A DNA stretch of 64,000 bases from Tabrizicola caldifontis (lineage in GTDB: Bacteria; Pseudomonadota; Alphaproteobacteria; Rhodobacterales; Rhodobacteraceae): the NCBI RefSeq assembly GCF_004762095.1, contig NZ_SIJH01000006.1:1-64000 (forward strand), in the 5' to 3' direction. Shown one piece after another: positions 44,542 to 53,862 of this stretch. A model generated the notes under the pieces. It was not told where the DNA came from. It searched no databases and saw only the letters and a program-made list of their open reading frames with translations. Position numbers and translations under genes: made by a program. Numbering within the stretch: position 1 is the stretch's first letter; each line of letters starts with the position of its first letter.

Positions 44542-45575
44542 ACGGGGTTCCGGCCACGATGTCGGCTGTGCAGCTCGTTGGTCACGGCGGGCCGGAAATG
44601 CTTGTGTGGCGCGATGACCTGCCCGTGCCCCGGCCAGGCCCTGGCGAGGTGCTGGTCAGGGTTCTGGCGGCCGGTGTCAACATGACCGACATCAACACCC
44701 GGCTTGGCTGGTACGGCAGTGGGGATCGCAAGTCGGGCTGGGCGGGCGAACTGGTCTTTCCACGCATCCAGGGTTCAGACCTCTGCGGGCGGATCGTGGC
44801 GCTTGGGCCAGGTGTCGGGGGGCTTTCGCTGGGCGCCCGCGTCATCTGCCCGACGAACCAGCACGAGCCGACCCGCGAAAACCCGATCAACTTTGCGTCC
44901 ATCGGATCAGAATTCGACGGGGCCTTTGCCGACTATTGCCTGGTGAAGGCGCGCCATCTGCATGATGTCTCGGCCTCACCCCTGACAGACATCGAGATCG
45001 GCGCCATGCCCTGCGCCTATGGCACGGCGGAAAACCTTCTGTCCCGTGCCGAAGTTGCCCGGGGCGAACGCGTGCTGGTCACTGGCGCTTCGGGCGGGGT
45101 GGGGCTGGCTGCGGTGCAACTGGCGCTGCTGCGCGGGGCCGAAGTCACGGCGCAGTGCAGTCCGGCGAAATCGGCCCCGCTGCGTGCGCTTGGGGCGGCC
45201 ATCCTGCCGCGCGAGGCAACGCCGCCGGCGCGGGCTTTCGATGTTGTGGTCGATGTCGTCGGCGGCGACGGTTTCCAGGCGCGCCTTGATGCTCTGCGAC
45301 CCGGGGGCCGTTATGCCACTTCTGGCGCGGTCGGCGGACCCCTGGTCAGCGGGGATCTGCGCAGCGTCTATCTGAACGACCTCACGCTTTTCGGCGCCAC
45401 CCACCAGCCGCGCGAGGTCTTCGCGCGTCTTGTTTCCATCATCAACTCTGGCGGGGTCCGGCCGGTCGTCTCGAAGACCTACCCCTTGCGCGACATCGCC
45501 CAGGCGCAGGCCGATCTGGCGACGGGGCGCTATCCCGGCAAACTTGTCCTTGTTCCCTCGGAGGCACTTCCATGA
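44538..45575 (+). CDS. Medium-chain (MDR) zinc-type alcohol dehydrogenase/quinone reductase-like enzyme
   Basis: This 345-residue enzyme starts at ATG 44538, overlapping the previous stop. The NADPH site is LVTGASGGVGLAAVQLALLR. The Cys/His ligands of a catalytic zinc are not obvious, and GVNMTDINTR and GSDLCGRIVALGPGV fit the quinone-reductase branch. A segment CPTNQHEPTRENP is unusual for the family. It probably reduces or oxidises a pathway intermediate. Confidence 0.82.
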   Translation: MNGVPATMSAVQLVGHGGPEMLVWRDDLPVPRPGPGEVLVRVLAAGVNMTDINTRLGWYGSGDRKSGWAGELVFPRIQGSDLCGRIVALGPGVGGLSLGARVICPTNQHEPTRENPINFASIGSEFDGAFADYCLVKARHLHDVSASPLTDIEIGAMPCAYGTAENLLSRAEVARGERVLVTGASGGVGLAAVQLALLRGAEVTAQCSPAKSAPLRALGAAILPREATPPARAFDVVVDVVGGDGFQARLDALRPGGRYATSGAVGGPLVSGDLRSVYLNDLTLFGATHQPREVFARLVSIINSGGVRPVVSKTYPLRDIAQAQADLATGRYPGKLVLVPSEALP

Positions 45576-48007
45576 GCGTCCCCTCGAAAGCGCGCGCCGT
45601 TGTCATCGGTGGTGGCGTTTCCGGCTGTTCGGTGGCCTATCATCTGGCCAAGGCGGGCTGGACCGATGTGGTTCTGCTGGAAAGACGCAAGCTGACCAGC
45701 GGCACGACCTGGCACGCGGCGGGGCTGATCGGGCAGTTGCGCGGCAGCGCCAACATGACCCGACTGGCGAAATATTCTGCCGATCTCTACCGCGGGCTCG
45801 AGGCCGAGACCGGGGTCGCCACGGGAATGCGGCAGGTGGGGTCCATTTCGGTGGCGCTGACGGCCGAACGGCATGAGGAACTGCTGCGGCAGGCAACGGT
45901 GGCGCGAATCTTCGATGTCGAGGTGCACGAAATTTCGCCATCAGAGGTGAAGTCGCGCTATCCGCATCTGAACATCGAGGGCGTTGTCGGGGCCGTCGCC
46001 CTGCCGCTGGACGGCCAGTGCGACCCGGCCAACATCGCCATGGCCCTGGCCAAGGGCGCCCGGATGCGGGGGGCCCAGATTTTCGAGATGACGCGGGTTT
46101 CGCGCGTGACCACCGCCAATGGCCGCGTCACCGGGGTGGATTACGAAACGGCCGAGGGACCGGGCCATATCGAGACCGACATCGTCGTGAACTGTGGCGG
46201 GATGTGGGGGCGCGACCTTGCGGCGCAGAACGGTGTCACCCTGCCGTTGCATGCCTGCGAACACTTCTACCTGGTCACCGAACCGATCGAGGGCCTGGGC
46301 GAGCTGCCCGTTCTCAGGGTGCCCGACGAATGCGCCTACTACAAGCAGGATGCCGGCAAGATGATGCTGGGCGCCTTCGAGCCCAAGGCCAAGCCCTGGG
46401 GGATGGACGGCATCCGGCCCGATTTCGAGTTCGACACCCTGCCCGAGGACTGGGAGCATTTCATGCCCATCCTGGAAATGGCGACGCACCGGATGCCGCT
46501 GTTCCAGACCGCAGGAATCCACACCTTCTTCAACGGCCCCGAAAGTTTCACCCCCGACGACCGCTACTACCTGGGCGAGGCACCGGAACTGAAGGGATAC
46601 TGGATCGCCGCCGGATACAATTCCATCGGGATCGTCAGTTCGGGCGGGGCCGGTCAGGCGCTGGCGCACTGGATCACCGAAGGCGAGCCGCCCTTCGACC
46701 TGTGGGAAGTTGACATCCGCCGCGCCCAGCCCTTCCAGAAGAACCGCCGCTATCTGAAGGAAAGGGTCAGCGAAACCCTTGGGCTGCTTTACGCCGACCA
46801 TTTCCCCTACCGGCAGATGGCCACTGCTCGCGGTGTCCGGCGCAGCCCGATTCACGAACATCTGAAGGCGCGCGGTGCGGTCTTCGGCGAGGTCGCCGGC
46901 TGGGAACGTGCCAACTGGTTCGCCAACCCGGGGCAGGAGCGGGAATACCGCTATTCCTGGAAGCGACAGAACTGGTTCGACAACCAGCGCGCCGAACATA
47001 TGGCCGTGCGCACCGGTGCGGGCCTGTTCGACATGACCAGCTTCGGCAAGATCCGCGTGGAAGGGCGCGATGCCTGCCGCTTCCTGAACCGCATCTGTTC
47101 GGCGCAGGTGGATGTGCCCGAAGGCCGCATCGTCTATACCATGTTCCTCAATGATCGCGCGGGGATAGAGGCTGATCTTACCGTGACCCGCCTTTCCGAG
47201 ACCGCCTTCCTTGCCGTTGTTCCGGGCGCCACACTGCAACGCAACCTCGCCTGGATGCGCGCCCGTGTGGGCGAGGATTTCGCCGTGATTACCGATGTCA
47301 CGGCAGCCGAATCCGTCCTGTGCCTGATGGGGCCGAAGGCGCGGGAGGTTCTGTCCAGAGTTTCTCCGAACGACTTCGGTAATGCCGCGCATCCGTTTGG
47401 TATGGCAAAGGAAATCGAGATCGGCATGGGCCTCGCCCGCGCCCACCGCGTCACATATGTCGGAGAGCTGGGGTGGGAGCTGTACATACCGACCGACCAG
47501 ACCGCCCATGTCTTCGAGACCCTGATGGAGGCCGCGCCCGAGCTGAAGCTGTGCGGCCTTCACACGCTCGACTCCTGCCGGATCGAGAAGGCCTACCGCC
47601 ACTGGGGTCACGACATCACCGACGAGGATCATGTCCTGGAAGCCGGCCTCGGCTTCACCGTCAGTCGGAAGAAGCCCGCCTTCATCGGGCGCGAGGCGGT
47701 CCTGCGCAAGGAACAGCAGGGCCTTGACCGGCGCATGGTCCAGTTCCGGCTGAAGGATCCCGAAGCCCTGCTGTTCCATAACGAGGCCATAGTCCGCGAC
47801 GGCAGGATCGTCGGACCCGTGACCAGCGGCAACTATGGCCACTTCCTCGGCGGGGCCATCGGCATGGGCTATGTGCCCGCCAAGGGCCAGACCGACGACG
47901 ACATCCTGTCGTCGCGCTATGAAATCGAGGTGGCAGGCCGGCGGCACGAGGCCATCGCCTCGCTTGTCCCGATGCACGATCCGAACTCTGAAAGGATAAA
48001 GGCATGA
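45572..48007 (+). CDS. Second FAD-dependent dehydrogenase/GcvT fusion
   Basis: This 811-residue paralogue of the first operon gene has the same layout. FAD motif VVIGGGVSGCSVAYHL, H48 in TTWHAAG for covalent FAD, and a GcvT tail with LMGPKAREVL, YVGELGWELYIPTDQ and DSCRIEKAYRHWGHDI. Two such enzymes in one operon suggest two successive N-demethylations (dimethyl to monomethyl, then to the free amine). It overlaps both neighbours by ATGA. Confidence 0.88.
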   Translation: MSVPSKARAVVIGGGVSGCSVAYHLAKAGWTDVVLLERRKLTSGTTWHAAGLIGQLRGSANMTRLAKYSADLYRGLEAETGVATGMRQVGSISVALTAERHEELLRQATVARIFDVEVHEISPSEVKSRYPHLNIEGVVGAVALPLDGQCDPANIAMALAKGARMRGAQIFEMTRVSRVTTANGRVTGVDYETAEGPGHIETDIVVNCGGMWGRDLAAQNGVTLPLHACEHFYLVTEPIEGLGELPVLRVPDECAYYKQDAGKMMLGAFEPKAKPWGMDGIRPDFEFDTLPEDWEHFMPILEMATHRMPLFQTAGIHTFFNGPESFTPDDRYYLGEAPELKGYWIAAGYNSIGIVSSGGAGQALAHWITEGEPPFDLWEVDIRRAQPFQKNRRYLKERVSETLGLLYADHFPYRQMATARGVRRSPIHEHLKARGAVFGEVAGWERANWFANPGQEREYRYSWKRQNWFDNQRAEHMAVRTGAGLFDMTSFGKIRVEGRDACRFLNRICSAQVDVPEGRIVYTMFLNDRAGIEADLTVTRLSETAFLAVVPGATLQRNLAWMRARVGEDFAVITDVTAAESVLCLMGPKAREVLSRVSPNDFGNAAHPFGMAKEIEIGMGLARAHRVTYVGELGWELYIPTDQTAHVFETLMEAAPELKLCGLHTLDSCRIEKAYRHWGHDITDEDHVLEAGLGFTVSRKKPAFIGREAVLRKEQQGLDRRMVQFRLKDPEALLFHNEAIVRDGRIVGPVTSGNYGHFLGGAIGMGYVPAKGQTDDDILSSRYEIEVAGRRHEAIASLVPMHDPNSERIKA

Positions 48008-49569
48008 CCGAGCTCTCCGACCTTCCGGGCGAGACCTGCGAACCGGCCCGCGCCCGCCGCGCCGGGGGCCGACAGGCCCGCGTGGCGCTGCGGTCCGCGC
48101 CGCTGGCCGAGGACATCCGTCCCGTACGTGCCGGCCTTCCCGGGGGGCAATACAAGCCCCTGACCGATGCGGGCGTTCAGCAGATTCACGCTGCGGCACT
48201 GGATGCGCTGGAACAGATCGGCCTCAGTCAGGCCCCCGCCTCGGGCGTGAAGATCCTGACCGAAGCCGGCGCGATACTGGGCGAGGATGGCCGTATCCGC
48301 TTTCCCCGCGCCCTCGTCGAGGACATGCTGGCCATTGCGGCACGCGACATAACGCTTTACGCCCGAGACCCGAGGCACGACCTTCACCTTTCCGGCAGCA
48401 ACGTGCATTACGGCACGGCAGGTGCGGCGGTGCATGTCGTCGATCCGGTGACGCTGGAGTATCGGGACAGCACCGCGCAGGATCTTTATGATGCGGCGCG
48501 GCTGGTGGACAACCTGGACAACATCAACTTCTACCAGCGCACCATGGTCTGCCGCGATGTGGCGGATAACCGAGAGATGGATCTGAATACGCTTTACGCC
48601 TGCCTGGCCGGCACCGTGAAGCATGTGGGCACCAGTTTTTCCGACCCCTCGCATGTCGCCGATTGTTTCGAGATGATCTACATGGTCGCGGGCGGCGAGG
48701 AGAAGTGGCTTGAACGCCCCTTTGTCAGCAATTCCAACTGCTTCGTCGTGCCGCCGATGAAATTCGCCGAGGAATCCTGCGTCACGATGGAAGATTGTGT
48801 CCGGCGGGGTATGCCGATGCTGCTACTGTCGGCCGGGCAGGCCGGAGCCACCGCACCTGCGCCGATCGCGCTGGCCATCGTGCAGGCGGTGGCCGAATGC
48901 CTGGCGGGCGTGGTCTATGTGAACGCCATCAAGCCCGGTGCGCCGGCAATCTTCGGAACCTGGCCATTTGTTTCCGATCTGAGAACGGGCGCCATGTCGG
49001 GCGGGTCGGCCGAGCAGGCGCTGCTGACGGCAGGATGCGCGCAGATGCACCGGTTCTATGGCCTTCCGGGCGGAGCAGCCAGCGGGATCAGCGACTCGAA
49101 GCTGCCCGACATGCAGGCCGGATGGGAGCAGGGCATCACCAACGCGCTGGCGGGCCTTGCGGGGTTGAACATGTGCTATGAGGCGGTTGGGATGCATGCC
49201 TCGTTGCTGGGGTTCTGTCTGGAAAGCCTGATCCTGGGCGATGACCTGCTGGGCCAGGCGATGCGGCTGGTGCGGGGAATCGACGTGACCCCTGACACCA
49301 CAAGCATCGACGCGATGAAAGAGGTCTGTCTGGGCGGGCCCGGGCATTACCTCGGGTCGGACCAGACGCTGAGGCTGATGCAGACCGAGTACATCTATCC
49401 GCAAACGGCCAACAGAATGTCGCCCAAGGAATGGACAGAGGCAGGCAAACCGCTTCTGCTTGACACCGCCATTGCGCGGAAGAACCATATCTTGTCGAAA
49501 GCCGGTTGCCGCGTTGACCCAGAGATCGACCGCGCGATCCGCGCCCGCTTCAACATCTACTTCAAGTGA
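48004..49569 (+). CDS. Trimethylamine methyltransferase (MttB) family protein without pyrrolysine
   Basis: This 521-residue COG5598-type protein aligns by eye with MttB-like methyltransferases (AGLPGGQYKPLTDAGVQQIH, VHYGTAGAAVHVVDPVTLEY, GVVYVNAIKPGAPAIFGTWP, FYGLPGGAASGISDSK). The frame has no amber codon, so it belongs to the non-pyrrolysine group, of which MtgB demethylates glycine betaine. No corrinoid-binding partner is encoded nearby. It probably removes the first methyl of a quaternary amine ahead of the two dehydrogenases. The start overlaps the previous stop. Confidence 0.85.
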   Translation: MTELSDLPGETCEPARARRAGGRQARVALRSAPLAEDIRPVRAGLPGGQYKPLTDAGVQQIHAAALDALEQIGLSQAPASGVKILTEAGAILGEDGRIRFPRALVEDMLAIAARDITLYARDPRHDLHLSGSNVHYGTAGAAVHVVDPVTLEYRDSTAQDLYDAARLVDNLDNINFYQRTMVCRDVADNREMDLNTLYACLAGTVKHVGTSFSDPSHVADCFEMIYMVAGGEEKWLERPFVSNSNCFVVPPMKFAEESCVTMEDCVRRGMPMLLLSAGQAGATAPAPIALAIVQAVAECLAGVVYVNAIKPGAPAIFGTWPFVSDLRTGAMSGGSAEQALLTAGCAQMHRFYGLPGGAASGISDSKLPDMQAGWEQGITNALAGLAGLNMCYEAVGMHASLLGFCLESLILGDDLLGQAMRLVRGIDVTPDTTSIDAMKEVCLGGPGHYLGSDQTLRLMQTEYIYPQTANRMSPKEWTEAGKPLLLDTAIARKNHILSKAGCRVDPEIDRAIRARFNIYFK

Positions 49570-49576
49570 GGTCTGA

Positions 49577-51010
49577 ATGATCCCCGCCAACATGCTGAAA
49601 TTCTATATAAATGGCCAGTGGGTGGACCCCATTTCGAAGGCCCGGATGGGCGTCGAAAACCCGGCGACCGAGGAAATCGTCTGCGAAGTCGCCATGGGCA
49701 ACCGCGAAGATGCCGACCGCGCCATCGCCGCGGCCCGCGCCGCCTTTGACGGCTGGACCTACACCCCTGTGAAAGAGCGCATCGCCCTGTTGAAGCGCAT
49801 CCTCGAGATCTACAACGAACGATACGAGGATTTCGCCCAGGTCATGTCCACCGAGATGGGCGCCCCGATCACATGGGCGCGCAATGCCCAGGCTTGGGCC
49901 GGGCAGGTGCATATCGAAAGCACGATCAAGGCGGCCGAGGAATTCGCATGGGAATACAACCGCGGCACGACGCGGATCATCCATGAAGGCATCGGTGTCT
50001 GTTCGCTGATCACGCCGTGGAACTGGCCGATGAACCAGATTGCCTGCAAGGTGGCCCCGGCCCTGGTTGCCGGCTGCACCATGGTGCTGAAACCTTCGGA
50101 AATCGCGCCGCTTTCGGGCACGCTCTTTGCGCAGGTCTGCCATGATGCAGGCGTACCGCCGGGGGTGTTCAACCTGGTTCATGGCGCGGGGCCCGAGGTC
50201 GGTGCGCGGATGTCTGAACATCCCGAAGTGGACATGGTCAGCTTCACTGGCTCGACCCGCGCCGGAACCGCGATTGCCGCGGCGGCCGCGCCTACCGTCA
50301 AGCGCGTGGCCCAGGAACTGGGCGGCAAGTCGCCCAACATCATCCTGCCCACGGCCGATCTGGCCGAGGCCATCTCTGCCGGCGTCACTGCGGTGATGTC
50401 GAACACCGGTCAGTCCTGCGACGCACCGACCCGGATGCTGGTGCCGCGTGACCGCCAGGCAGAGGCGCTGAAGATCGCGAAGGAGGCTGCGGACAAGATC
50501 AAGGTCGGCGATCCGCGCGACGAGGCTACCGAGATGGGCCCGCTGGTGTCGAAGCTGCAGTTCGAAAAGGTCCAGCGCCTGATCCAGGCCGGGATCGACG
50601 AGGGCGCCACGCTGGTCACGGGCGGCCTCGGCCGGCCGGCCGACCTGAACCGCGGCTGGTTCGTGCGGCCCACGGTCTTTGGCGATGTGGTCAATTCGAT
50701 GACCATCTCGAAGGAAGAGATCTTCGGCCCGGTGCTGGCGATCCAACCCTATGACAGCATCGAGGACGCCATCGCCCAGGCCAATGACACGGTCTATGGC
50801 CTTGCCGCCTACATCGCTGGCCCGGTTGAGGAAGCAAGGCCCGTGGCGCGGAAGTTGCGCGCCGGAACGGTAAACCTGAACTATCCCGACTGGGACACCT
50901 TCGCCCCCTTCGGCGGCTACAAGCAGTCCGGCAACGGACGCGAATATGCCGACTGGGGCATCCACGACTTCTGTGAGGTCAAGGGCATCGTCGGCTACGG
51001 CGAGGCCTGA
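49577..51010 (+). CDS. NAD(P)-dependent aldehyde dehydrogenase
   Basis: This 477-residue enzyme has the catalytic Cys in NTGQSCDAPTRMLVP, the general base Glu in QELGGKSPNII, and ITPWNWPMNQIACKVAPALV and FTGSTRAG in the cofactor domain. It starts seven bases after the methyltransferase stop. It may oxidise formaldehyde-derived or carbon-skeleton aldehydes of the pathway; the sequence does not fix the substrate. Confidence 0.9.
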   Translation: MIPANMLKFYINGQWVDPISKARMGVENPATEEIVCEVAMGNREDADRAIAAARAAFDGWTYTPVKERIALLKRILEIYNERYEDFAQVMSTEMGAPITWARNAQAWAGQVHIESTIKAAEEFAWEYNRGTTRIIHEGIGVCSLITPWNWPMNQIACKVAPALVAGCTMVLKPSEIAPLSGTLFAQVCHDAGVPPGVFNLVHGAGPEVGARMSEHPEVDMVSFTGSTRAGTAIAAAAAPTVKRVAQELGGKSPNIILPTADLAEAISAGVTAVMSNTGQSCDAPTRMLVPRDRQAEALKIAKEAADKIKVGDPRDEATEMGPLVSKLQFEKVQRLIQAGIDEGATLVTGGLGRPADLNRGWFVRPTVFGDVVNSMTISKEEIFGPVLAIQPYDSIEDAIAQANDTVYGLAAYIAGPVEEARPVARKLRAGTVNLNYPDWDTFAPFGGYKQSGNGREYADWGIHDFCEVKGIVGYGEA

Positions 51011-51062
51011 GACCGGCCATTACGGGGCGGGCCGGTCCCGCCCCCATCCGATCGGGGACATC

Positions 51063-51962
51063 ATGCATTACGGATATATCGGCCTTGGCAATCTCGGGGC
51101 CGCATGCGCCGGCTGTCTGGTGAAGGCAGGATTCAAGGTCACGGTCTTCGACCTGAATCCCGCCCTTGCCGCACCGCTTGTCGCCGCAGGCGCGACGCTG
51201 GCCGACAGCGCTCAGGATCTGGCGGCGGCGGTTGATCATGTCATCACCTGCCTGCCATCCCCGGCCGTTTCGGAAAAGGTGCTGCGCAACATCCTGCCGC
51301 ACATGAAGTCCGGGGCAAGCTGGGTGGAGATGTCCACCCTTGGCCGAGACGAGGTCTTGCGCCTTGCCGCCATCGCTGCCGAAGCGGGGGTGCGCATGAT
51401 GGAACTGCCGGTGACTGGCGGGGTTCATCTGGCACATCAGGGCAAGATCACCATGCTGGCCGGTGGCGACCGCGACCTGTTCGACCTGCATCACGGCGCG
51501 ATGCAGGCGATGGGCGACAAGATCTTCCACATGGGCCCCTTGGGCAGCGCGTCGATCATCAAGGTCATCACCAACATGCTGGCCTTCATCCACCTGAAGG
51601 CCACCTCCGAGGCGCTGATGCTGGCAAGGCGAGGGGGGCTTGACCTCGCTCAGGCCTGGCATGCGATCAAGGCCTCGTCCGGCAATTCCTTTGTACACGA
51701 GACCGAAGGCGCGCTGATCCTGAACGGCAGCTACGACATCGCCTTCAATATCGACCTGGCACTGAAGGATCTGGGCTTTGCGCTGGAGTTCGGCAAGGAA
51801 TTCGGTGTTCCGCTCGACCTCGCCAGCATGACAAATCAGACCTACATCGCCGCCCGGGCGGCCTATGGCGGCGATGCGCAGTCGCCGATGATTGCGAAAC
51901 TGCTGGAGGATCTGCTGCACACCGATCTGCGCGCCCCAGGCTTCCCGGCCCGGCTGGAGTGA
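51063..51962 (+). CDS. Beta-hydroxyacid dehydrogenase (3-hydroxyisobutyrate dehydrogenase-like)
   Basis: This 299-residue enzyme has a Rossmann start YGYIGLGNLGAACAGCLVKA, the substrate-binding MELPVTGGVHLAHQGKITML and the catalytic Lys in IIKVITNMLAF. Members oxidise 3-hydroxyisobutyrate, tartronate semialdehyde, 4-hydroxybutyrate or similar. ATG 51063 is set by the Rossmann start; GGGGAC precedes it. The next gene overlaps its stop (GTGA). Confidence 0.88.
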   Translation: MHYGYIGLGNLGAACAGCLVKAGFKVTVFDLNPALAAPLVAAGATLADSAQDLAAAVDHVITCLPSPAVSEKVLRNILPHMKSGASWVEMSTLGRDEVLRLAAIAAEAGVRMMELPVTGGVHLAHQGKITMLAGGDRDLFDLHHGAMQAMGDKIFHMGPLGSASIIKVITNMLAFIHLKATSEALMLARRGGLDLAQAWHAIKASSGNSFVHETEGALILNGSYDIAFNIDLALKDLGFALEFGKEFGVPLDLASMTNQTYIAARAAYGGDAQSPMIAKLLEDLLHTDLRAPGFPARLE

Positions 51963-53086
51963 CGGCATTGACCGACGACACCGCCGCCCGCTTTGCGCGG
52001 CTTCTGCATCATCGCAAGCCGGCGCTGGGGCAGGGCGACCCGATCGTGCCGCCAATCGTCGCCTCGGCCACCTTCCATCTGCCCACCGTGCAGTCTGGCG
52101 GGCAGTTCTACGGCCGCAATGGCAACCCCAGCTGGGATGCAGTCGAGGCGCAGCTTGCGATACTGGAAGGGGCCGAGGTTGCGGGATTCCCTTCCGGCAT
52201 GGCGGCCATCGCGGCTGCACTGTTCGCCACGCTCAAGGTCGGGGACCGCCTGGTGATTCCCGCTGACGGGTACTATGTCACGCGCATCCTGTCCGACGGC
52301 TTCCTGGTGCCGCTGGGAATCGAGGTCGTGCAGATCGCCACCCGCGATTATGCCACGACCGATTTCTCTGGCGCTGCGGTGGTCTATCTTGAGACGCCAT
52401 CGAACCCGGGGCTGGATGTGGTGGACATTGCCGAGGTGGCGGCCCGGGCAAAGGCCGCAGGCGCCAGGGTGATCGCCGACAATACCACGATGACGGCGCT
52501 GTTGCAGCGCCCGCTGGATCTGGGCTGTGATCTGGTGGTCGCCGCCGATACCAAGGCCCCGGCGGGGCATTCAGATGTGCTTTTCGGCCATGTGGCGGGG
52601 CGTGATTTCGCGCTCATGGCTCGGGTGCGCGACTGGCGGCGCATGGCGGGTGCGATTCCGGGGCCGTTCGAGGCCTTTCTGGTTCACCGTGGGATCGAGA
52701 CGCTGGAGCTGCGGCTGGAACGGATGTGCGCCTCGGCCGCGGTGATCGCCGGGCGGCTGGCGGCGCATCCGGCCGTGCAGGGGCTGCGCTATCCCGGCTT
52801 GCCTGGCGATGCGTCGCATTGGGCCGTGGGCGGGCAGATGGCCAATGGCGGCTTTCTGATCGGCTTCGAGCTGGCCGATGCCGGGCTGGCGGAGCGTTTC
52901 CTTGCGGCCTGTCCGTTGCTGGCTCAGTCAACCAGCTTCGGCGCCACGCATTCGGCAGCGGAACGCCGGGCGCGCTGGGGCGATGCAGTGGCAGAGGGTT
53001 TCATCCGCCTTTCGGTCGGGATCGAACCGGTCGAGGCACTGTGGTCGGCGATCGATGCTGCCCTAGGGGCCGCTCTTCGGCCCTGA
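51959..53086 (+). CDS. PLP-dependent trans-sulfuration-type lyase (cystathionine gamma-lyase-like)
   Basis: This 375-residue aminotransferase-fold enzyme starts at GTG 51959. Segments of the Cys/Met-metabolism family are YGRNGNPSWDAVEAQLAILE, YLETPSNPGLDVVDIAEVA, VIADNTTMTALLQRPLDLGC, and the PLP Lys in ADTKAPAGHSDVLFG. It ends the operon. An elimination reaction (beta or gamma) on an amino-acid intermediate is likely. Its presence is odd for plain glycine-betaine breakdown and hints at a larger substrate. Confidence 0.85.
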   Translation: MTALTDDTAARFARLLHHRKPALGQGDPIVPPIVASATFHLPTVQSGGQFYGRNGNPSWDAVEAQLAILEGAEVAGFPSGMAAIAAALFATLKVGDRLVIPADGYYVTRILSDGFLVPLGIEVVQIATRDYATTDFSGAAVVYLETPSNPGLDVVDIAEVAARAKAAGARVIADNTTMTALLQRPLDLGCDLVVAADTKAPAGHSDVLFGHVAGRDFALMARVRDWRRMAGAIPGPFEAFLVHRGIETLELRLERMCASAAVIAGRLAAHPAVQGLRYPGLPGDASHWAVGGQMANGGFLIGFELADAGLAERFLAACPLLAQSTSFGATHSAAERRARWGDAVAEGFIRLSVGIEPVEALWSAIDAALGAALRP

Positions 53087-53136
53087 GGGGCCTACTCGCG
53101 GGCGATGACGCCCGTCAGGGCGGAAGAGCCCCGGTC

Positions 53137-53793
53137 TCAGAGCAGGTCGAGCAGACGCGCGGCTTCTGCCTGGACGTCGGCGAGCCTTGCGCGGTCTTCA
53201 CCCGGGAAGAAGCGGGCACGGGTGGCGGTGGGCAGGGGCGCCGGTGTCTGGATCATGACCCTGGGCCCGTGTTTCGCCGTCTCGGCCTGCCAGCTGCGTG
53301 CAAGGGCAATCTGGGCAGCTTTCGTCGCGCCATAGGCGCCGAAGAAGGGTTTTCCTGCCTGGGGATCGTCAAGGAACAGGGCCGTGCCCCGATGGGCGCG
53401 CAGCAGCGGTTCAACCATAGGGATCAGCATCCCCGTGGCACGGGTGTTGGTTGCGATGGACTTGTCCCAGTCCTTCGGGTCGATGTGACCCGCCGGGGCA
53501 AGAGGCGCGGCATGAATCGCGGCATGGACCCACAGGCCAAGCCCGCCCCACCGGTCATGGATCGACCGGCACAGATGGCGCATCGCATCGTCGGTTGTCA
53601 CATCCATCGGCGCAAGGGTCAGCCCGCCCGCGCCCGGCAGGCCCGCGCGCTTCACCCTGTCGTCCAGATCCTCCAGGCCGCCCACAGTGCGGGCAACCGC
53701 CACCACATGCCAGCCACGCAGGGCCAGCTGTTCGGCCATTGCAGACCCGAGGCCGCGCGAGGCGCCGGTGACGAGGGCGATCTTCTGGGTCAT
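53137..53793 (-). CDS. Short-chain dehydrogenase/reductase (SDR)
   Basis: This 218-residue Rossmann protein has the TGASRGLGSAMAEQL cofactor motif and YGATK with active-site Tyr/Lys. At the usual place of the catalytic Ser (about 13 residues before the Tyr) the chain reads LFLDDPQAG, so the Ser seems replaced. It may have altered or no redox activity. It is convergent with the preceding operon. Confidence 0.8.
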   Translation of the reverse strand: MTQKIALVTGASRGLGSAMAEQLALRGWHVVAVARTVGGLEDLDDRVKRAGLPGAGGLTLAPMDVTTDDAMRHLCRSIHDRWGGLGLWVHAAIHAAPLAPAGHIDPKDWDKSIATNTRATGMLIPMVEPLLRAHRGTALFLDDPQAGKPFFGAYGATKAAQIALARSWQAETAKHGPRVMIQTPAPLPTATRARFFPGEDRARLADVQAEAARLLDLL

Positions 53794-53817
53794 GTCCGGT
53801 CCTGTGGCTGATGTCGG

Positions 53818-53862
53818 TCCGGGGGTTTCACACCCCCGGACCCCCGTGGGATATTTGCGCAG
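53818..53862. repeat. Dispersed hairpin repeat, copy 3
   Basis: CCGGGGGT-TTCAC-ACCCCCGG (53820-53840) is a perfect eight-base stem, followed by ACCCCCGTGGGATATTTGCG. The tail GGATATTTG is shared with copy 1. It lies upstream of the SDR gene in a 224-base gap that holds no gene I can support. Confidence 0.6.

Noticed and set aside
45941-48199. A 752-codon minus-strand frame, and a similar 614-codon frame at 9210-11054
   Set aside because: Both are shadows of well-supported plus-strand genes (the second FAD/GcvT gene and the capsid gene).
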